NCBI GenBank assembly: GCA_029204225.1
Contig: CM055104.1
Location: forward strand, 55,302,038-55,366,037
Source of the DNA: Diphasiastrum complanatum
Lineage: Eukaryota > Streptophyta > Lycopodiopsida > Lycopodiales > Lycopodiaceae
Length of the DNA stretch: 64,000 bases
Reading direction: 5' to 3'
Shown piece by piece: positions 1 to 58,228 of this stretch. Every line of letters starts with the position of its first letter. Position 1 is the first letter of the stretch. Made by a program: the position numbers and the translations under genes. A model generated the notes under the pieces. The model did not search any database. It was not told the origin of the DNA and saw only the letters and a program-made list of their open reading frames with translations.

Positions 1-46309
<46,309 letters not shown>

Positions 46310-46620
46310 GTAGGTATATCTTAGGAATACTAGTTTGACATTAGCGCTAAGTGCATAAGGGTGGCTAGATGTTGAATGTTTTGGATACATTTTTTAGGCA
46401 AAATTGATGGTTTTATGCTGATCTGACCTTAAGGTGTAAAATTTGATGAGTGAGTCATGAATGATTGCATAAAAGAAACATGGATGAATGAGCATGTGTT
46501 GGAGTTGTGTCTATTGTGGAAAAGAATTCTCAAGTACTCACTTTTTCCCTACTTTTTTCGGATGTTTTCTCGAGGAATTTGGTGCATAAAATTGTTAATA
46601 TAAATGTTGGAGATCTAAAT
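46310..46620. other. Start of the next CAS intron
   Basis: AT-rich intron up to the Gypsy-3 insertion. TGGATGAATGAGCATG at about 46482 recurs beyond Gypsy-3 at about 49845. Confidence 0.6.
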
Positions 46621-47061
46621 AGTTATGGACTCGGCTCATTACATTCGCCGCGTCCATTTACATTTACTTTACTTTATGCATAAGCAGGCCTTGGGCCCTT
46701 TCTTATTCATTAGTGACACTTAGACTATATGGTTGGCCTTTGGCCTTATTACTCATTATCAAGCCATTTGGACATATTAATGAAGAGTGGGGGCCTTCTT
46801 GGAGGGCGCCTTATTTTCCCTCCCAGTTGGGCCCTAGCCACCGAAAGCTTCCTTTTAGGGCTTCCTCTTGGCTATAAGTAGGGAAACTGTCATTTGTTAT
46901 TCAGCTGATGATATTGATCTCTCTCTTAAGCCTCCTTAATCTCTCTCTTCCCTGCTTTCTAGGGTTAAGTCTTGCTTATGTGCTGCTTTCATAGCTTAAG
47001 TCTTGCTTATGTGATGCTTTCATAACTTAGCTCTAGATCAGCTGTAGCTCTATTCGTAACT
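46621..47061 (+). repeat. Gypsy-3 5' LTR
   Basis: 441 bp, AGTTATGGACTCGG...CGTAACT. It has a 30-bp tandem repeat (GTCTTGCTTATGTGNTGCTT, about 46972-47031) that Gypsy-1 has once. Confidence 0.92.
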
Positions 47062-47737
47062 TGGTATCAGAGCACTTTCCTGAGCACAATCTGGAATTTT
47101 TTTTTGCTGCCTTGCCTTGCTCCTCCATCACTGTTCCTACAGCTCCATTGCTGCCTTGACAGCCCTGCTCCTTCCACTCCTTCCTGTCCAGCACTCCCCC
47201 TGCCTTGCCCCCTCTCTTCCTTGTTGCCCAGTGCTTCTCCTCCTTCCTTCCATCGCTGTCCCTGCCTTCCGACCTGTCACTTTCATCTGATATTTTTCCA
47301 GTTTGCAGCCATCTTCCACAATCAGTTCCCAGACTGTCCAGTGCCCATCCTCATCCAAGAATTACCCAATTCCGACATCATTTGCTGTTCCAAACCGCCA
47401 AAATTCTTCAACCTGTACATCGCTGCCCTAGCACTCCCGACTTGTCACTTTTGCCTATTTTTTTTCTCCGTTTCCAGCTATCTTTTACAGCTTATCAAAA
47501 GGCTGTCCAGCGCCCATTCTCCACCACATTTCACGGAATTCCGACTCCGTTTGATCTTTCAAATTGACATTTTTCCCTTGGCTGTCTAGCGCATTTTTAC
47601 AGCCTTCGTTTCCCACTTTTTCAATTGTTAATTGCTGCCCTTTCTTAGTTGTGATAATATTGCTTGTAATAGGCTAATTTGGGGTGACGACAAGAGTCTG
47701 CTCCCTCAAGTTTTCGTCTATTCCTTCCACTATCATT
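47062..47737 (+). other. Gypsy-3 primer site and leader
   Basis: TGGTATCAGAGCA at 47062, then a C/T-rich leader with CTGTCCAGCGCCC and variants at about 47335 and 47504. Confidence 0.8.
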
Positions 47738-49500
47738 ATGGCGCATTCACCTACCCCGAGTGAGACTACTCAGGAAACCTTATCCGATCAGTTTCGTCGC
47801 ATGGATGAGACCCTTTGATACAGTTATGACGGGCTTTGCTACTATGCATGCAGTCACAGATTGATTCTTTACAGCCTCATGGTCCTGGTAAAGCTCTTGT
47901 TTTTCCTTCATTTGGGACTCCCCCTCCATTGGGATTTCCATCTTCCTCTGCTAGTCCGCCTAGTGGTGGACCGTTCATTGCACCTAACCCACCTCCTGGT
48001 TTCTTTTCACGTCCCCCACTTCCTGAGCCACACTTTGCTCGAGACTTTCGTGATAGGGTACAGCTTGCTACCTATTCTGGTTCCTCAGACGGGAACTTAT
48101 TAGAGAATTGGTTTGCTAAGCTTGACACATATTTTCAGATCTACCCTAAGACTGATCCTCAGAAGATCCAGTTGGCTGCTTTACATTTAGATGGACGCGC
48201 CGCCACGTGGTGGCGAGTTTATCGAGCTGATCCTGATTGGGAAGGGCTCCATTTATGGCATATCTTTCGCCGTGACCTCCGTCATGCTATGATTGATCCT
48301 CAGTGGCTCGACCGCCAACGTGATACATTCTGTAGTCTCACTCAGACCAGTGACCTTGCCTCTTATACAGATCAGTTTATGGAGCTTTCTTATCTTTTCG
48401 CAGATCTACAGCCCATTGAGCTTATTTCTCGTTACATTGCTGGGCTTCGTGGTGCTTTACGTTATGATGTTTCTTCCTTCCGTCCTCCCACACTTGTTGA
48501 GGCGATGTCTCTTGCTAGTACTTTACAGCATAAGTACTCTGACACCCTTCCTTCTCGCTTCTCCCGACCCCGTCCTTCTACTTCATCTTTTCCCACTACG
48601 TCCACCCCTACACCTGCCCCTTCTGTTCCAGCTCTCTCCATTGTCCCTTCGTCTCCTCGTCCTCCGACTCCTCAACCTGCTTTTGTCCGACGTTACACGT
48701 TTGCAGAGTTCGCTGACCTTCAGCAGAAGCGTCTTTGCTTTCATTGTAAGAGTCCTGACCATTTTGCCCGTGATTGCCGTCAGCCTCTCCCTACTACTAC
48801 TGCTGTTTTTTACCATGAGGGCACTACTCCAGATGATTCTGATATCTACATTCATATTTCTGATGAGCCTGACCTATCCTCTAAGCCTTCCACTGATTTA
48901 CTTCCTGCTACTTGCCATGCTCAGCTTGCCTATGCTACTTGGATAGGGCGTCCTGGTCCTCGTTCCATTCGGTTACGTGTACGTATTACAAGTCGTGAGT
49001 ATATGCTTTAGTTGATACTGGCAGCACTTATTCTTTTATTAGCAGTTATATCACTAGTCAGATCCGTGCTTCACCTGTTCCTGCTTCACAGCCTCTCACA
49101 GTTGAGGTTGCCAGTTCCCATTCTTTTCCTAGTTCTCAGATGTTTCAGCGTTTACCATACTGCATTGGAGATTTTTCTGGACAGGCAGATCTTTACATTA
49201 TTCCTATGGAGCGTTATGATCTTATCCTTGGTGCTGATTGGTTTGCATCTCTTGGAGCCGTTACACTGGACTTGACACAATAGACATTGACATTTGTACA
49301 TGATGCAGTTACACACTCACTTGTTGGCATTGATTCTCAGGGAGACTTCCAGTTGATTACTGGGAAGCAGTTTATTCGCAGCCTGCCGAAGGCTCATTGT
49401 GCAGCCTTATTATGTATTCAGCGGGCAGTACCAGTTCCTCCAGTTTCTACTCCAGCAGCTGTTCCTCAGGTGATCTCTGACTTATTACATCAGTAATAAG
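47738..49500 (+). pseudogene. Gypsy-3 gag and protease, broken
   Basis: ATG 47738 (MAHSPTPSETTQETL), stop at 47816. The main frame resumes at about 47836: LATYSGSSDGNLLENWF, WRVYRADPDW, zinc knuckle CFHCKSPDHFARDC and linker to 49011. After a shift come the protease (LVDTGSTYSF), a CAG-to-TAG stop at 49281, and VISDLLHQ where pol ends by deletion. Gag and pol share one frame in this family. Confidence 0.9.
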
Positions 49501-49827
49501 GCCTTTGGCCTTATTACTCATTATTAGGCCATTTGGACATATTACTGGAGAGTGGGGGCCTTCTTGGAGGGCGCACTATTTTCCCTCCCAGTTGGGCCCT
49601 AGCCACCGGAAGCTTCCTTTTAGGGCTTCCTCTTGGCTATAAGTAGGGAAACTGTGTCATTTGTTATTCAGCTGATGATATTGATCTCTCTCTTTAGCCT
49701 CCTTAATCTTTCTCTTTCTTGCTTTCTAGGGTTAAGTCTTGCTTATGTGATGCTTTCATAGCTTAGTCTTGCTTATGTGATGCTTTCATAGCTTAGCTTT
49801 AGATCAGCTGTAGCTCTATTTGTAACT
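49501..49827 (+). repeat. Gypsy-3 3' LTR, 5'-truncated
   Basis: The last ~327 bp of the LTR, including the GGAGGG...CCCTCC block, TATAAGTAGGG, the tandem 30-mer and the end TGTAACT. Confidence 0.9.
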
Positions 49828-49887
49828 TAAATATGTAAAAAAATGGATGAATGAGCATGCAAAAGCATAATACCATCTTCTAGTGCA

Positions 49888-50031
49888 AAGAGAAAGAAAG
49901 GAAAAAGCTTTATTAATGTGTTTTCCATGCCAAAAGGCATATAAGACAGAGTATAAATTTCCATTGCCGAGATTTGAACTCGGGTCGTCTTGGTGAAAGG
50001 TAGATATTGTAATAGGACTAGATGACAATGG
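49888..50031 (-). mobile_element. tRNA-Glu-derived SINE with a LINE-type 3' end
   Basis: On the minus strand 50031-49961 is a 71-nt tRNA-like head: acceptor ends CCATTGT and GCAATGG pair over 7 positions (one G-U), the T arm CCGAG-TTCAAAT-CTCGG is perfect, and CTTTCACC matches the anticodon arm of tRNA-Glu(UUC). The A box is decayed. After a short AT spacer comes the LINE 3' end: GTCTTATATGCCTTTTGGCA hairpin, TTAATAAAGC and a pyrimidine tail. Its 5' side is next to the (GA)n at 50041. Confidence 0.82.
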
Positions 50032-50034
50032 TTA

Positions 50035-50320
<286 letters not shown>

Positions 50321-50606
50321 GAGAGAGAGAGAGAGAGAGAGATATATGGTGAGTGAGAGAGAGTGTGTGTGTTGTGATTTGTGTGTGTGTGTGTGTGTGA
50401 AAGATGGTGATGTGTGAGTGTGAGATGGTTTGTGTGTGCATGTGTGTGTGTGAGAATTGTGTGTATGTGTGTGTGTGTGTGAGAGTGAGTGAAAGAGAGG
50501 ATTTGTGTGTGTGTTTTGTGTGACATGATGTGTGTGTGTGTGTGCGAGTTTAGGGTTTAGGGTTTAGGGTGAGAGAGAGAGAGAGATATTATATTTGTGT
50601 GTGCTT

Positions 50607-50649
<43 letters not shown>

Positions 50650-50655
50650 GGGGGG
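50321..50655. repeat. GA/TG-rich simple sequence with telomere-type repeats
   Basis: Mixed (GA)n and (GT)n. Three perfect TTTAGGG units lie at 50549-50569, the common plant telomere repeat. Confidence 0.85.
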
Positions 50656-50998
50656 AGATGGACGCTTCTCCCATTTGGGACGAGGTGGAGTCGTTGCCCG
50701 ACAAAAAGTTGGCTGAAAATGCCTCTCGGGTCCGAGCACATTTGGGAGGATTGTGTACTCGACCCACAGGGGGGCGCTACGGGATCGGCCTTTGTATAGC
50801 CATTCCCCCCTGCGGAGAGGGCTCACATTCTCGAGACATATGCTGAGCCAGGTGCTGAGGCCGGCAGGCCATCCACAGATGCCGCGGAGATCCCTTACAC
50901 TAGTGCACCCATCGTCACCCCCGCCAACGGTCGCGCCTTCGCTTCCGCCACCGCCACCCCACCCCCTCTGCCAATACTCCCTATGGATCCACAGCCTC
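50656..50998 (+). other. Unassigned GC-rich segment with short open frame
   Basis: A frame from ATG at about 50658 (MDASPIWDEVESLPDKKLAE) runs 63 codons. I do not recognise it. It is followed by a Pro-rich, C-rich stretch to the Copia-2 LTR. It may be a transposon fragment. Confidence 0.35.
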
Positions 50999-51427
50999 TG
51001 TTAAGAATTAATGTTTATTTTGATACCCCTTAATGATAGTTTGGCCATGCCTGCGTGCTATTTTTAGGGGCCATTCTATTTATTGTAAATTCGTTTTTAA
51101 GGCTTATGCATGTAGGTGGGCGCATGACAAATAAATTAGGATCTATTTAGTACTTGGAAATTCATCTTAGGACTTTACCCAATATAAGTAGTAGTTATAG
51201 CAATTGGCTTTTGCTCTTTTGCTATTTGCTTTAGGTTCTTAGCTTTTCTCATTGATTAGAGAATCTATTTAAGTAGGCTCGCGCCCCACCACAATCATAC
51301 CATTCAATTCATTCCATTCAATTCCATTATGCTAGAGCATTGCTCAATTCTCCTATGATCTGAATTCTCTCTATGGTGCTAGTAGGACTACTACCTTCAT
51401 CTAGAATTTGTATCACAAATTCTGACA
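50999..51427 (+). repeat. Copia-2 5' LTR
   Basis: 429 bp, TGTTAAGAATTAATG...AAATTCTGACA, directly followed by the primer site at 51428. Confidence 0.85.
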
Positions 51428-51784
51428 TGGTATTAGAGCAGGCTATTTGGTAAGAGAGAGAGATTGTTTGCAGGGTTGCAAGAAGATTAATTGGAGGAGA
51501 CAAAGCTGCATGCGGAGTTGACGGTGTTGGAAAGACAACGGATCTAGATCTTTGCACCTGGATCGCTGCTAGTGGTATCAAATCTGCTGTTGGTGTCTAT
51601 CACTGAGATTGATTGAGACAGGTTGCTGGCTGCACGTTGGATTGCAACCTATTGATTGCAGGAATCAAATTGATTGAGACAAATTACTAGCTGCATGTTG
51701 GATTGTTGCCTACTGATTGTAGAAATCAGATTGATTGCTTGCAGATCACTGACTGTCTAAAATCTTGGATCACTGCAAAACAGA

Positions 51785-52075
51785 TCTAGGATCTGTTCGC
51801 TGGTACTTTGACAGAGCTGGTTCGTTGGTAGTCTGACAGAGCTGGTTTCGCTGGTAGTCTGACAGAGCTGGTTCGCTGGTAATCTGACAGAGCTGTTCGC
51901 TGACAGACCTGATCGCTACACCTGTTCGCTGGTAGTTTGACAGATCTGTTCGTTGGTTGTCTGACTGCGCTGATCACTGGTTGTCTAACAGAGCTGTTTG
52001 CTGGTAGTCTGACAGATCTGTTCGCTGGTTGTCTGGCAGATACGTTCACTAGTTTTCTGATAGATCTGCTTGCTG
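51785..52075 (+). repeat. Minisatellite in the Copia-2 leader
   Basis: About ten degenerate units of roughly 25-30 bp based on TTCGCTGGTAGTCTGACAGA, just before gag. Confidence 0.88.
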
Positions 52076-52120
52076 ATTGGAGCAAAATCAAGTTGTTGGA
52101 AGTTGCTTCAGATCAGTATT

Positions 52121-53317
52121 ATGGCAAGATTGAATGATGTTGTGTTACCGGAGTCTAGCAAGCTAGATGGAACGAACTACTGTATTTGGAAGTTCAACAG
52201 GCAGAAAATTTTCCAGGATAGACAATATTGGGATATCGTCACAGGTGTTGAGATACCTCCTACCACTGTTAGGGAGTTGCGAGAGTATCAGAGACATAGA
52301 AGAAAATCTCATCATATCATCAACTTGTCAGTTAGAGATATGATTATACCTCATATCAGAGATGTTGCTGGACCCAAGGAGGCTTGGGATATACTGAAGA
52401 ACTTGTATGAGACGGTAAATCAATCACGAATCTTATTCTTGACTAATAAGCTTCAGACATTGAAGATGGGTACATGTGAATCAGTAACGGACTACTTTAC
52501 TGGAGTGAAAGATCTGAGAGGACAACTTATTGCTGTTGGAGAAAGTGTTCAAGATTCAGTGTTGGTATCCATTGTACTTAATAGTCTACCTTTGGCCTAT
52601 CAGAACTTTGTAATGATGCTATCGTTAATAAAAACGAGGCCTTCTTTCAATGAGCTAAATGCCATCTTACTACAGGAAGAAATGAGACAACAAAATATCG
52701 TCAACAGGGACGATTTCAAGGAACAAGCATTCCTGGCAAAGAAACAAGAGCAAAGTTCCAAGAAGGGTGGCAAAGGGAAGAAGAAGAAGAAGGAGCAGCT
52801 AGATACAGAGGAGAATCAATCAAATCGATCAGAAGATGGGAAGAAAGTGGTTCGAAAAGGAAACTGCTTTATTTGCGGAAAATCAGGACATTATGCAAAG
52901 GAATGTTGGCATAACAAGTTCAAGAAAAAGCAGGATGGGAATTTTGCTGAAGAAGAAGAAACATCTAATGCAAAATTGAGTGCTTTGGATCTTGAAGATT
53001 GTGAGTTGTTTTCGGCATCGACATCTTCTGGTGGTGGCTTCTCGAAGGAAGAAGACTATTGGTTTATTGATTTAGGAGCTTCGAAGCACATGACACCTAG
53101 GCGAGACTGGCTATCTAATTTTCAAAAATTAGATGATGGGTCAAATGTGAAGTTGGGAGACAACTACACATATGATATAAAGGGAGTTGGAAAAGTACAA
53201 GTACAACTACCTTCAGGGAAGATTGGAAACGTAAAGGATGTGCTTTATGTACCAAGAATCAAGAAAAACTTACTCAGTATCAGCTATTGCAAAGCAACAC
53301 ATGGTGGTACAGTTTGA
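52121..53317 (+). pseudogene. Copia-2 gag and protease
   Basis: ATG at 52121 (MARLNDVVLPESSKLDGTNY). Gag domain (AWDILKNLYETVNQSRILFL, LNSLPLAYQNF), Lys-rich linker, zinc knuckle CFICGKSGHYAKEC, then the protease area WFIDLGASKHMT (expected DSGAS) and VKDVLYVPRIKKNLLS. A shift at about 53285 ends the frame. About 395 codons are open, the longest intact part of this element. Confidence 0.9.
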
Positions 53318-54106
53318 TGAACAGCGGTGTCTCATCAAGAGGAAAAATAATGTAGTAGTAGTTGAGGGCATACTTGTTGGGCGGTTGTACAACCTTCAGG
53401 CTCAGGTGCTGGATCATCACGCAAGTGTTGCGGATATTGGATCAATGAGTAAGTTATGGCACGAGAGGTAAGGACATCTGAATCACAAAAGTCTACAAGT
53501 CTTGAGGAAATTTAACATGGGTACAGGTTTACCTCAAGTCGTTTATGATCACAAGGTTTTTGAAGGTTGTGTCTTAGGCAAGCATCATATGAAGAAATTT
53601 TTGCCTAGTACATTCAGGGCAAAAAATGTTCTAGAAGTTGTTCATACAGATTTGTGTGGTCCTATGAGAACTCAATCTTATGGGGGAGCAAGTTACCTTA
53701 TGGTGTTTGTGGATGATTATGGATTTATCTTTTGAAGAATAAGGGTGAAGCATTCAAATATTTCACATGGTTTAAGACACAGGTGGAGAAAGAAACAGAT
53801 AGACAAATTAAGATACTTCACTCAGACAAAGGGGGAGAGTATCTTTCTATGGAATTTCAGGTGTTTTGCAAGGATCATGGTATAAAGAGACAACTTGCAA
53901 ATACAGACACGCCTCAACAAAATGGAGTTGCGGAAAGAAAGAACCGGTCTATAGTGGAAATTGCGAGGAGTATGCTCAAGAGTAAAAATCTTCCAAATAT
54001 GTTTGGGGGTGAAGCAGTTAAGACGACGACTACTACAAGACTAGATATTGCTTATGCTGTGAGTATGGTTAGTCAGTTTATGGCTAAGCCTAAGCAGATT
54101 CATTAA
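53318..54106 (+). pseudogene. Copia-2 integrase, broken
   Basis: LWHER at 53455, GCVLGKHHMKKFLP, core VVHTDLCGPMRTQSYGGASY, stop at 53733, then ILHSDKGGEYLSMEF and QQNGVAERKNRSIVEIARSM. The three acidic residues are visible. At about 54035 it jumps to RLDIAYAVSMVSQFMA from the far end of RT. Confidence 0.88.
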
Positions 54107-54365
54107 AGCTGCTAAGCGAATACTCAGATATATCCAGGGCACTTTGAGATTTGGTATTCTCTATGGTAGACAATATGATTTGAAATTACAAGGATATGTG
54201 GATGCTGATTGGGCTGGAGATGCGGAAGACCGAAGATCTACTACAGGTTATGTTTTTAGTCTTGGTTCTGGTGCTATCTCTTGGAGTTGAAAGAAGCGGC
54301 ATACTATTTCTTTATCATCTACAGAGGCATAATATCGAGCTACTAAGGCAGCTAGCTCCATCTTG
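54107..54365 (+). pseudogene. Copia-2 RNase H fragment
   Basis: RILRYIQGTLRFGILYG, YVDADWAGDAEDRRSTTGYV, AISWS followed by a stop, LSSTEA and another stop, in mixed frames; then truncated. Confidence 0.8.
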
Positions 54366-54455
54366 TGTTAGAGGTAATTGATGCTTGTATGTTCAGGAAA
54401 TTAGCAAGGAGGAAGAGAAGATCAGAGAGAGAGTCTGACATTTGGTATCAGAGCA

Positions 54456-55332
54456 AACGTTTGCAAGTTTTGGAAGCTTGGGACAGCAAAAAACAAAAAC
54501 GTTCTAGAGAGAGAAAGGGCAGTTTTTTGCTCATAACTTTTGATTGAGAGCTCAGATGGCTATGGGATTTGTTGCAAACTGTTCCTGTTGCCAAGGCACT
54601 ATAGATTAGTCACAGAAACCAGCCCCAACAGCGAAATCCAAGTGATTTTGAAAATTTTCTTGTAGCTGGTGGGCGCTGGTAGGGTGAAGAGTTTTTTCTT
54701 CATAACTTTCCACTCGGTTCTTGGATCATCTTCAAATTTTTGGATTCTTCTAGGCAGACCTCAAGGGCTGTAGTATGCAATTTACAGCAAAGAAAACAGA
54801 GTCCTATGGTGTTTTTTCAAAATCGCGAGCTGATTGTAGGCTTCATCCTTCAAATTGAAGCTCAGACATCTGAAGTTGGGCACCTACAGAAGCCCTCAGA
54901 TCAGCAACCTACTATCTGAAGCTAAATCAGAGAAGCAAGCGGGCTTTTGAGCCTTAAATTGGACAAATTGGACCAGATAGATGGCTGTCCAAATAGCGAG
55001 GGCAGAAATGTCAAAAATTCCGGATTTCTTTTGGTAAATTTTAGGTTTTTACTCAGTTTGTTGGAGCCCCATACCTGAAATCAGATCAGTCAGCTACTCA
55101 ACTCAAGAACCGGGAAAGTTGGCACCGTTTTGGAGCTTCAAACTAGGATTTTCCGGGACAGCATGTCTGAAATCTTGGGTAAAAGAGCTGAGAGGGTTCC
55201 TCTTCGTAATTTCTTTGGAAGTACAGTCCTCAGAAACAGCTAAGTCATCTTTCCTTTCCCTTGTACAGTTGTAAATTAGTCTTTTTTACTGTTTTCATCA
55301 GATGTTAAGGTACCTCTCTTTCAATTCCGAAG
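54456..55332 (+). other. Gypsy-4 leader
   Basis: Between primer site and gag; no reading frame recognised. Confidence 0.6.
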
Positions 55333-56239
55333 ATGACCACTCCTCAGGGACCTGAGCAACCCCCGGAGAGAGGCTTCGACGAACTTGAAACAAAAGCCTT
55401 GGCTTATAGTAAAGGGAAAGAACCCATGGAAATGGAAGAACAGGAACAGTTCGTCGAAGAACTCGACGAACTGGTTACCAAGGAGCAGTTTCTCCAATTG
55501 GTAACAAAAGTGGATGAACTGAAGTTGGCATTAGCCAATTTCAAGTCCAGTGTGCATGACTCGTTCGCTGAACTCTAGAGCTTGATTTTGAGTTCCTCGA
55601 AAGGAAGCCTTCCCTCCACTTCTCAGTTGTCCCCTTCTCCACTTCCATCAGTTTCGGGTGAGACTTTACGGTCTCACCCCAGTGTCTTTAAAGATTTAAA
55701 GCCTCCTACTTCTAATGGGGAAGAGAAGGATACAAACCTTCCTCAGCAAATAGAAGAACATTCATGCTCTTAAACAGACCCCTGACCATTTGCAAGCTAT
55801 TGAGGCCAATCTTTCCTTAGGGCCCATGGCCTATAAGTGGTGGTTAAATCTCCAGGAGACTGGGCAGGCTCCTCGGTCATGGAAAGCTTTTGAAGAAGCC
55901 TTCCTAAGAGGATTCCTACCTGAAAATGAACTTGATAGAGCCTGGGAAGTTTGGGAAAGAACAGTAATGGACAAGTCCCTCATCCAATATATCTCGCAAT
56001 ATCGAGAAGCAATTTTAAAGATTAAAAGTATGGATGATTATCAGAAAAGCAGGGGATTTGTCCATGGCCTCAAAGATGAATATAAAGTAGAGGTCCAGAG
56101 AAACTCGCCTACTACCCTTGAGCAAGCTCTCAGATATGCTCAAATCTATGATGATTCAGTGGGTAGGAAGAGGGCGAGACAACAGCCACTTTCTGTGCAG
56201 TCTCCTCAGAAAAACTTTCAATTCAAAAAGAAATTTTAA
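55333..56239 (+). pseudogene. Gypsy-4 gag, broken
   Basis: ATG 55333 (MTTPQGPEQPPERGFDELET) with an acidic coiled region, stop at 55576, a Ser/Pro linker, then the gag core (MAYKWWLNLQETGQAPRSWK, FLRGFLPENELDRAWEVWER, GFVHGLKDEYKVEV) open to 56239. No CX2CX4HX4C knuckle is seen. Confidence 0.82.
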
Positions 56240-56423
56240 AAAAGAAAGAATCAAGATAAATTTAAAAGTGAAGCTCCTCAGAAGTCAGACAGTGTCCCAA
56301 GGGGCCTTTCACTAAAAAAGATAAGAATGATAAGAAACAAGTTCATCTTGTTCAGACTGTATGTTTCATCAGTGACTCGGCAGCTTCCGAGATCAAAGTG
56401 TATCATGAAGATCATGAACACTG

Positions 56424-56612
56424 TTGCCAACTGACCTCTGCAATGCTAGGAGACCCTTCAACTTTGAGCCGCATGACCTAGTACGTATGCATGGGAAAGT
56501 TGGTAACCAGTCAGTAAGAGTTATGGTTGATGATGGGGCAACCCATAATTTCATCAAATACACCCTGGTTAAAAAGCTTAAACTACCAGAAGTACCTAGT
56601 CAGCATAGGTAA
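56424..56612 (+). pseudogene. Gypsy-4 protease remnant
   Basis: VRMHGKVGNQSVRVMVDDGA then THNFIKYTLVKKL. The active site reads DDG where D-T/S-G is expected, and the frame stops at 56612. Probably inactive. Confidence 0.8.
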
Positions 56613-56731
56613 ATAGTTTCATTAGCTAAGGATGAAGATAAAAAAATATGGGAAACTATGGTAAGTAATTTGAATCTTTTTATTCAGGGGTACCAAGATG
56701 AAATAAACTTTCAGATAATGCACAGAGCCAG

Positions 56732-58228
56732 TTGCATGGGGAGCATGATGTTCCCAACAGTCCTATGGTCTGCAGTTCAGAGCTCTGTCAGCTAATCGAA
56801 GACGAAGACCATCAGGTATTCTTATGTGACTTTCAGTTTATTCCTGAAGTTTCTATTTCCAGTTCTATACAGCAAAAAATCAGTAAATTAGAAACTTTAT
56901 TGTCTAAATTTAAAGATGTTTTTCCTGAAGATTTGCCACATGGTTTACCACCTAGCAGAGAGGTAGATCATTTAATAAACCTAGTACCAGGTATAGCACC
57001 TGTTCCTAAACCTCCGTATCGGGTCAGCCGAACAGAGGATGAAGAAATAACTAGGCAGTTAACAGATTATCTTGGGAAAGGCCAAATTCAGACCAGTAGT
57101 TCACCATGGGCCTCACCAGTCCTATTGGTGAAAAAGAAAGAGGGGTCTATGCATCTTTGCGTAGATTACAGAGCCCTCAATCAAGTCACAATTAAGAATA
57201 AGTACCCTATGCCTCGGGCAGACGAGTTGTTTGATCAACTCAACGGGGCTAAGTTTTTTAGTAAAATAGACCTCAGATCGAGATATCATCAAGTCTGTAT
57301 GAAGTCGGAAGATGTCTCGAAAACAGCTTTTAGGACTCGTCACGGTCATTATGAGTTTAAGGTGATGCCATTTGGGCTCACAAATGCTCCAGCTACCTTT
57401 ATGACCTTGATGAACAGTGTCCTCAGACCATACTTGGGTAAGTTTGTAGTCGTATTTTTAGATGACATCCTCGTCTACAGTAAACCGAGGAAGGAGCATC
57501 TAAAACACCTCAGAAAGGTGTTTCGACTGCTCATAAAGCATAAGCTTTATGCTAAACAATCCAAGTGTGAATTCTTCATTGAAGAAGTAGCATATTTGGG
57601 TCACATTATCTCGTCAGATGGGATTAAGATGGACCCGAATAAGGTTAAAGCCATACTCAGTTGGCTGAGACCTCAGAATATTTTGGAACTAAAGATCTTT
57701 CTTGGTTTGGCGGGATATTATAGACGATTTGTCAAGGAATATGCTCAGATAGCAGTTCCCATGACAAATCTTCTCAAGGGGAAGGGAAAGGAGTTCATTT
57801 GGGAGTCTGCACAGCAGGAGAGCTTTGATGCTCTCAAAATAGCCTTAGCTACAACACCAGTTCTAAAAGTCGTCGACCCCAATCAGCCATTTGTGGTCGA
57901 AACAAATGCTAGCGACTTTGCAGTTGGTGCTGTGCTAACTCAGAGTGGACGACCAATTGCGTTCGAGAGTAAAAAACTCGAGCCAGCTCAGACTAGGTAC
58001 AGTGCCTATGAAAAGGAACTCTTTTCTATAGTCCATGCCCTTAAGACTTGGAGGCATTATTTGTATGGTGCCAACTTTGAGGTCCTGACAGACCATGAGA
58101 GTCTCAGATACCTTTGCAATCAACCTGAGCTTAGAGGTCGGAAAGCTCGTTGGGCAGAGTTGATGCAAGAGTTTGATATGTCTATCAAATATAGACGAGG
58201 GAAATTATACAGTAGCAGATGCCCTTAG
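56732..58228 (+). pseudogene. Gypsy-4 reverse transcriptase and RNase H
   Basis: 498 codons: [44 protein letters not shown] (usually LRSGYHQ), [13 protein letters not shown], catalytic [10 protein letters not shown] (57451-57480), [10 protein letters not shown], RNase [16 protein letters not shown] (Asp to Asn at the catalytic site), [29 protein letters not shown] shift near 58200 ends it. The VETNAS change alone should disable RNase H. Confidence 0.92.

Larger units (their letters stand above)
46621..49827 (+). mobile_element. Gypsy-3, internally deleted chromovirus
   Basis: Same family as Gypsy-1, with a perfect 5-bp target duplication TAAAT (46616-46620 and 49828-49832). Full 5' LTR 46621-47061, primer site, leader, gag and protease. 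At about 49495 the sequence jumps from just after the protease into the interior of the 3' LTR. RT, RNase H, integrase, chromodomain and the start of the 3' LTR are lost. It is non-autonomous. Confidence 0.92.
50999..54365 (+). mobile_element. Copia-2, truncated in RNase H
   Basis: Ty1/Copia element: 5' LTR 50999-51427, primer site TGGTATTAGAGCA, long leader with a minisatellite, gag, protease and most of the integrase. A jump at about 54035 removes nearly all of the RT, and RNase H is cut at about 54360. No 3' LTR is evident. Protease reads DLGAS instead of DSGAS. Confidence 0.88.

Noticed and set aside
49961-50031. A functional tRNA-Glu gene
   Set aside because: The A box and D arm are decayed and the sequence runs straight into a LINE-type 3' end, so it is a SINE head.
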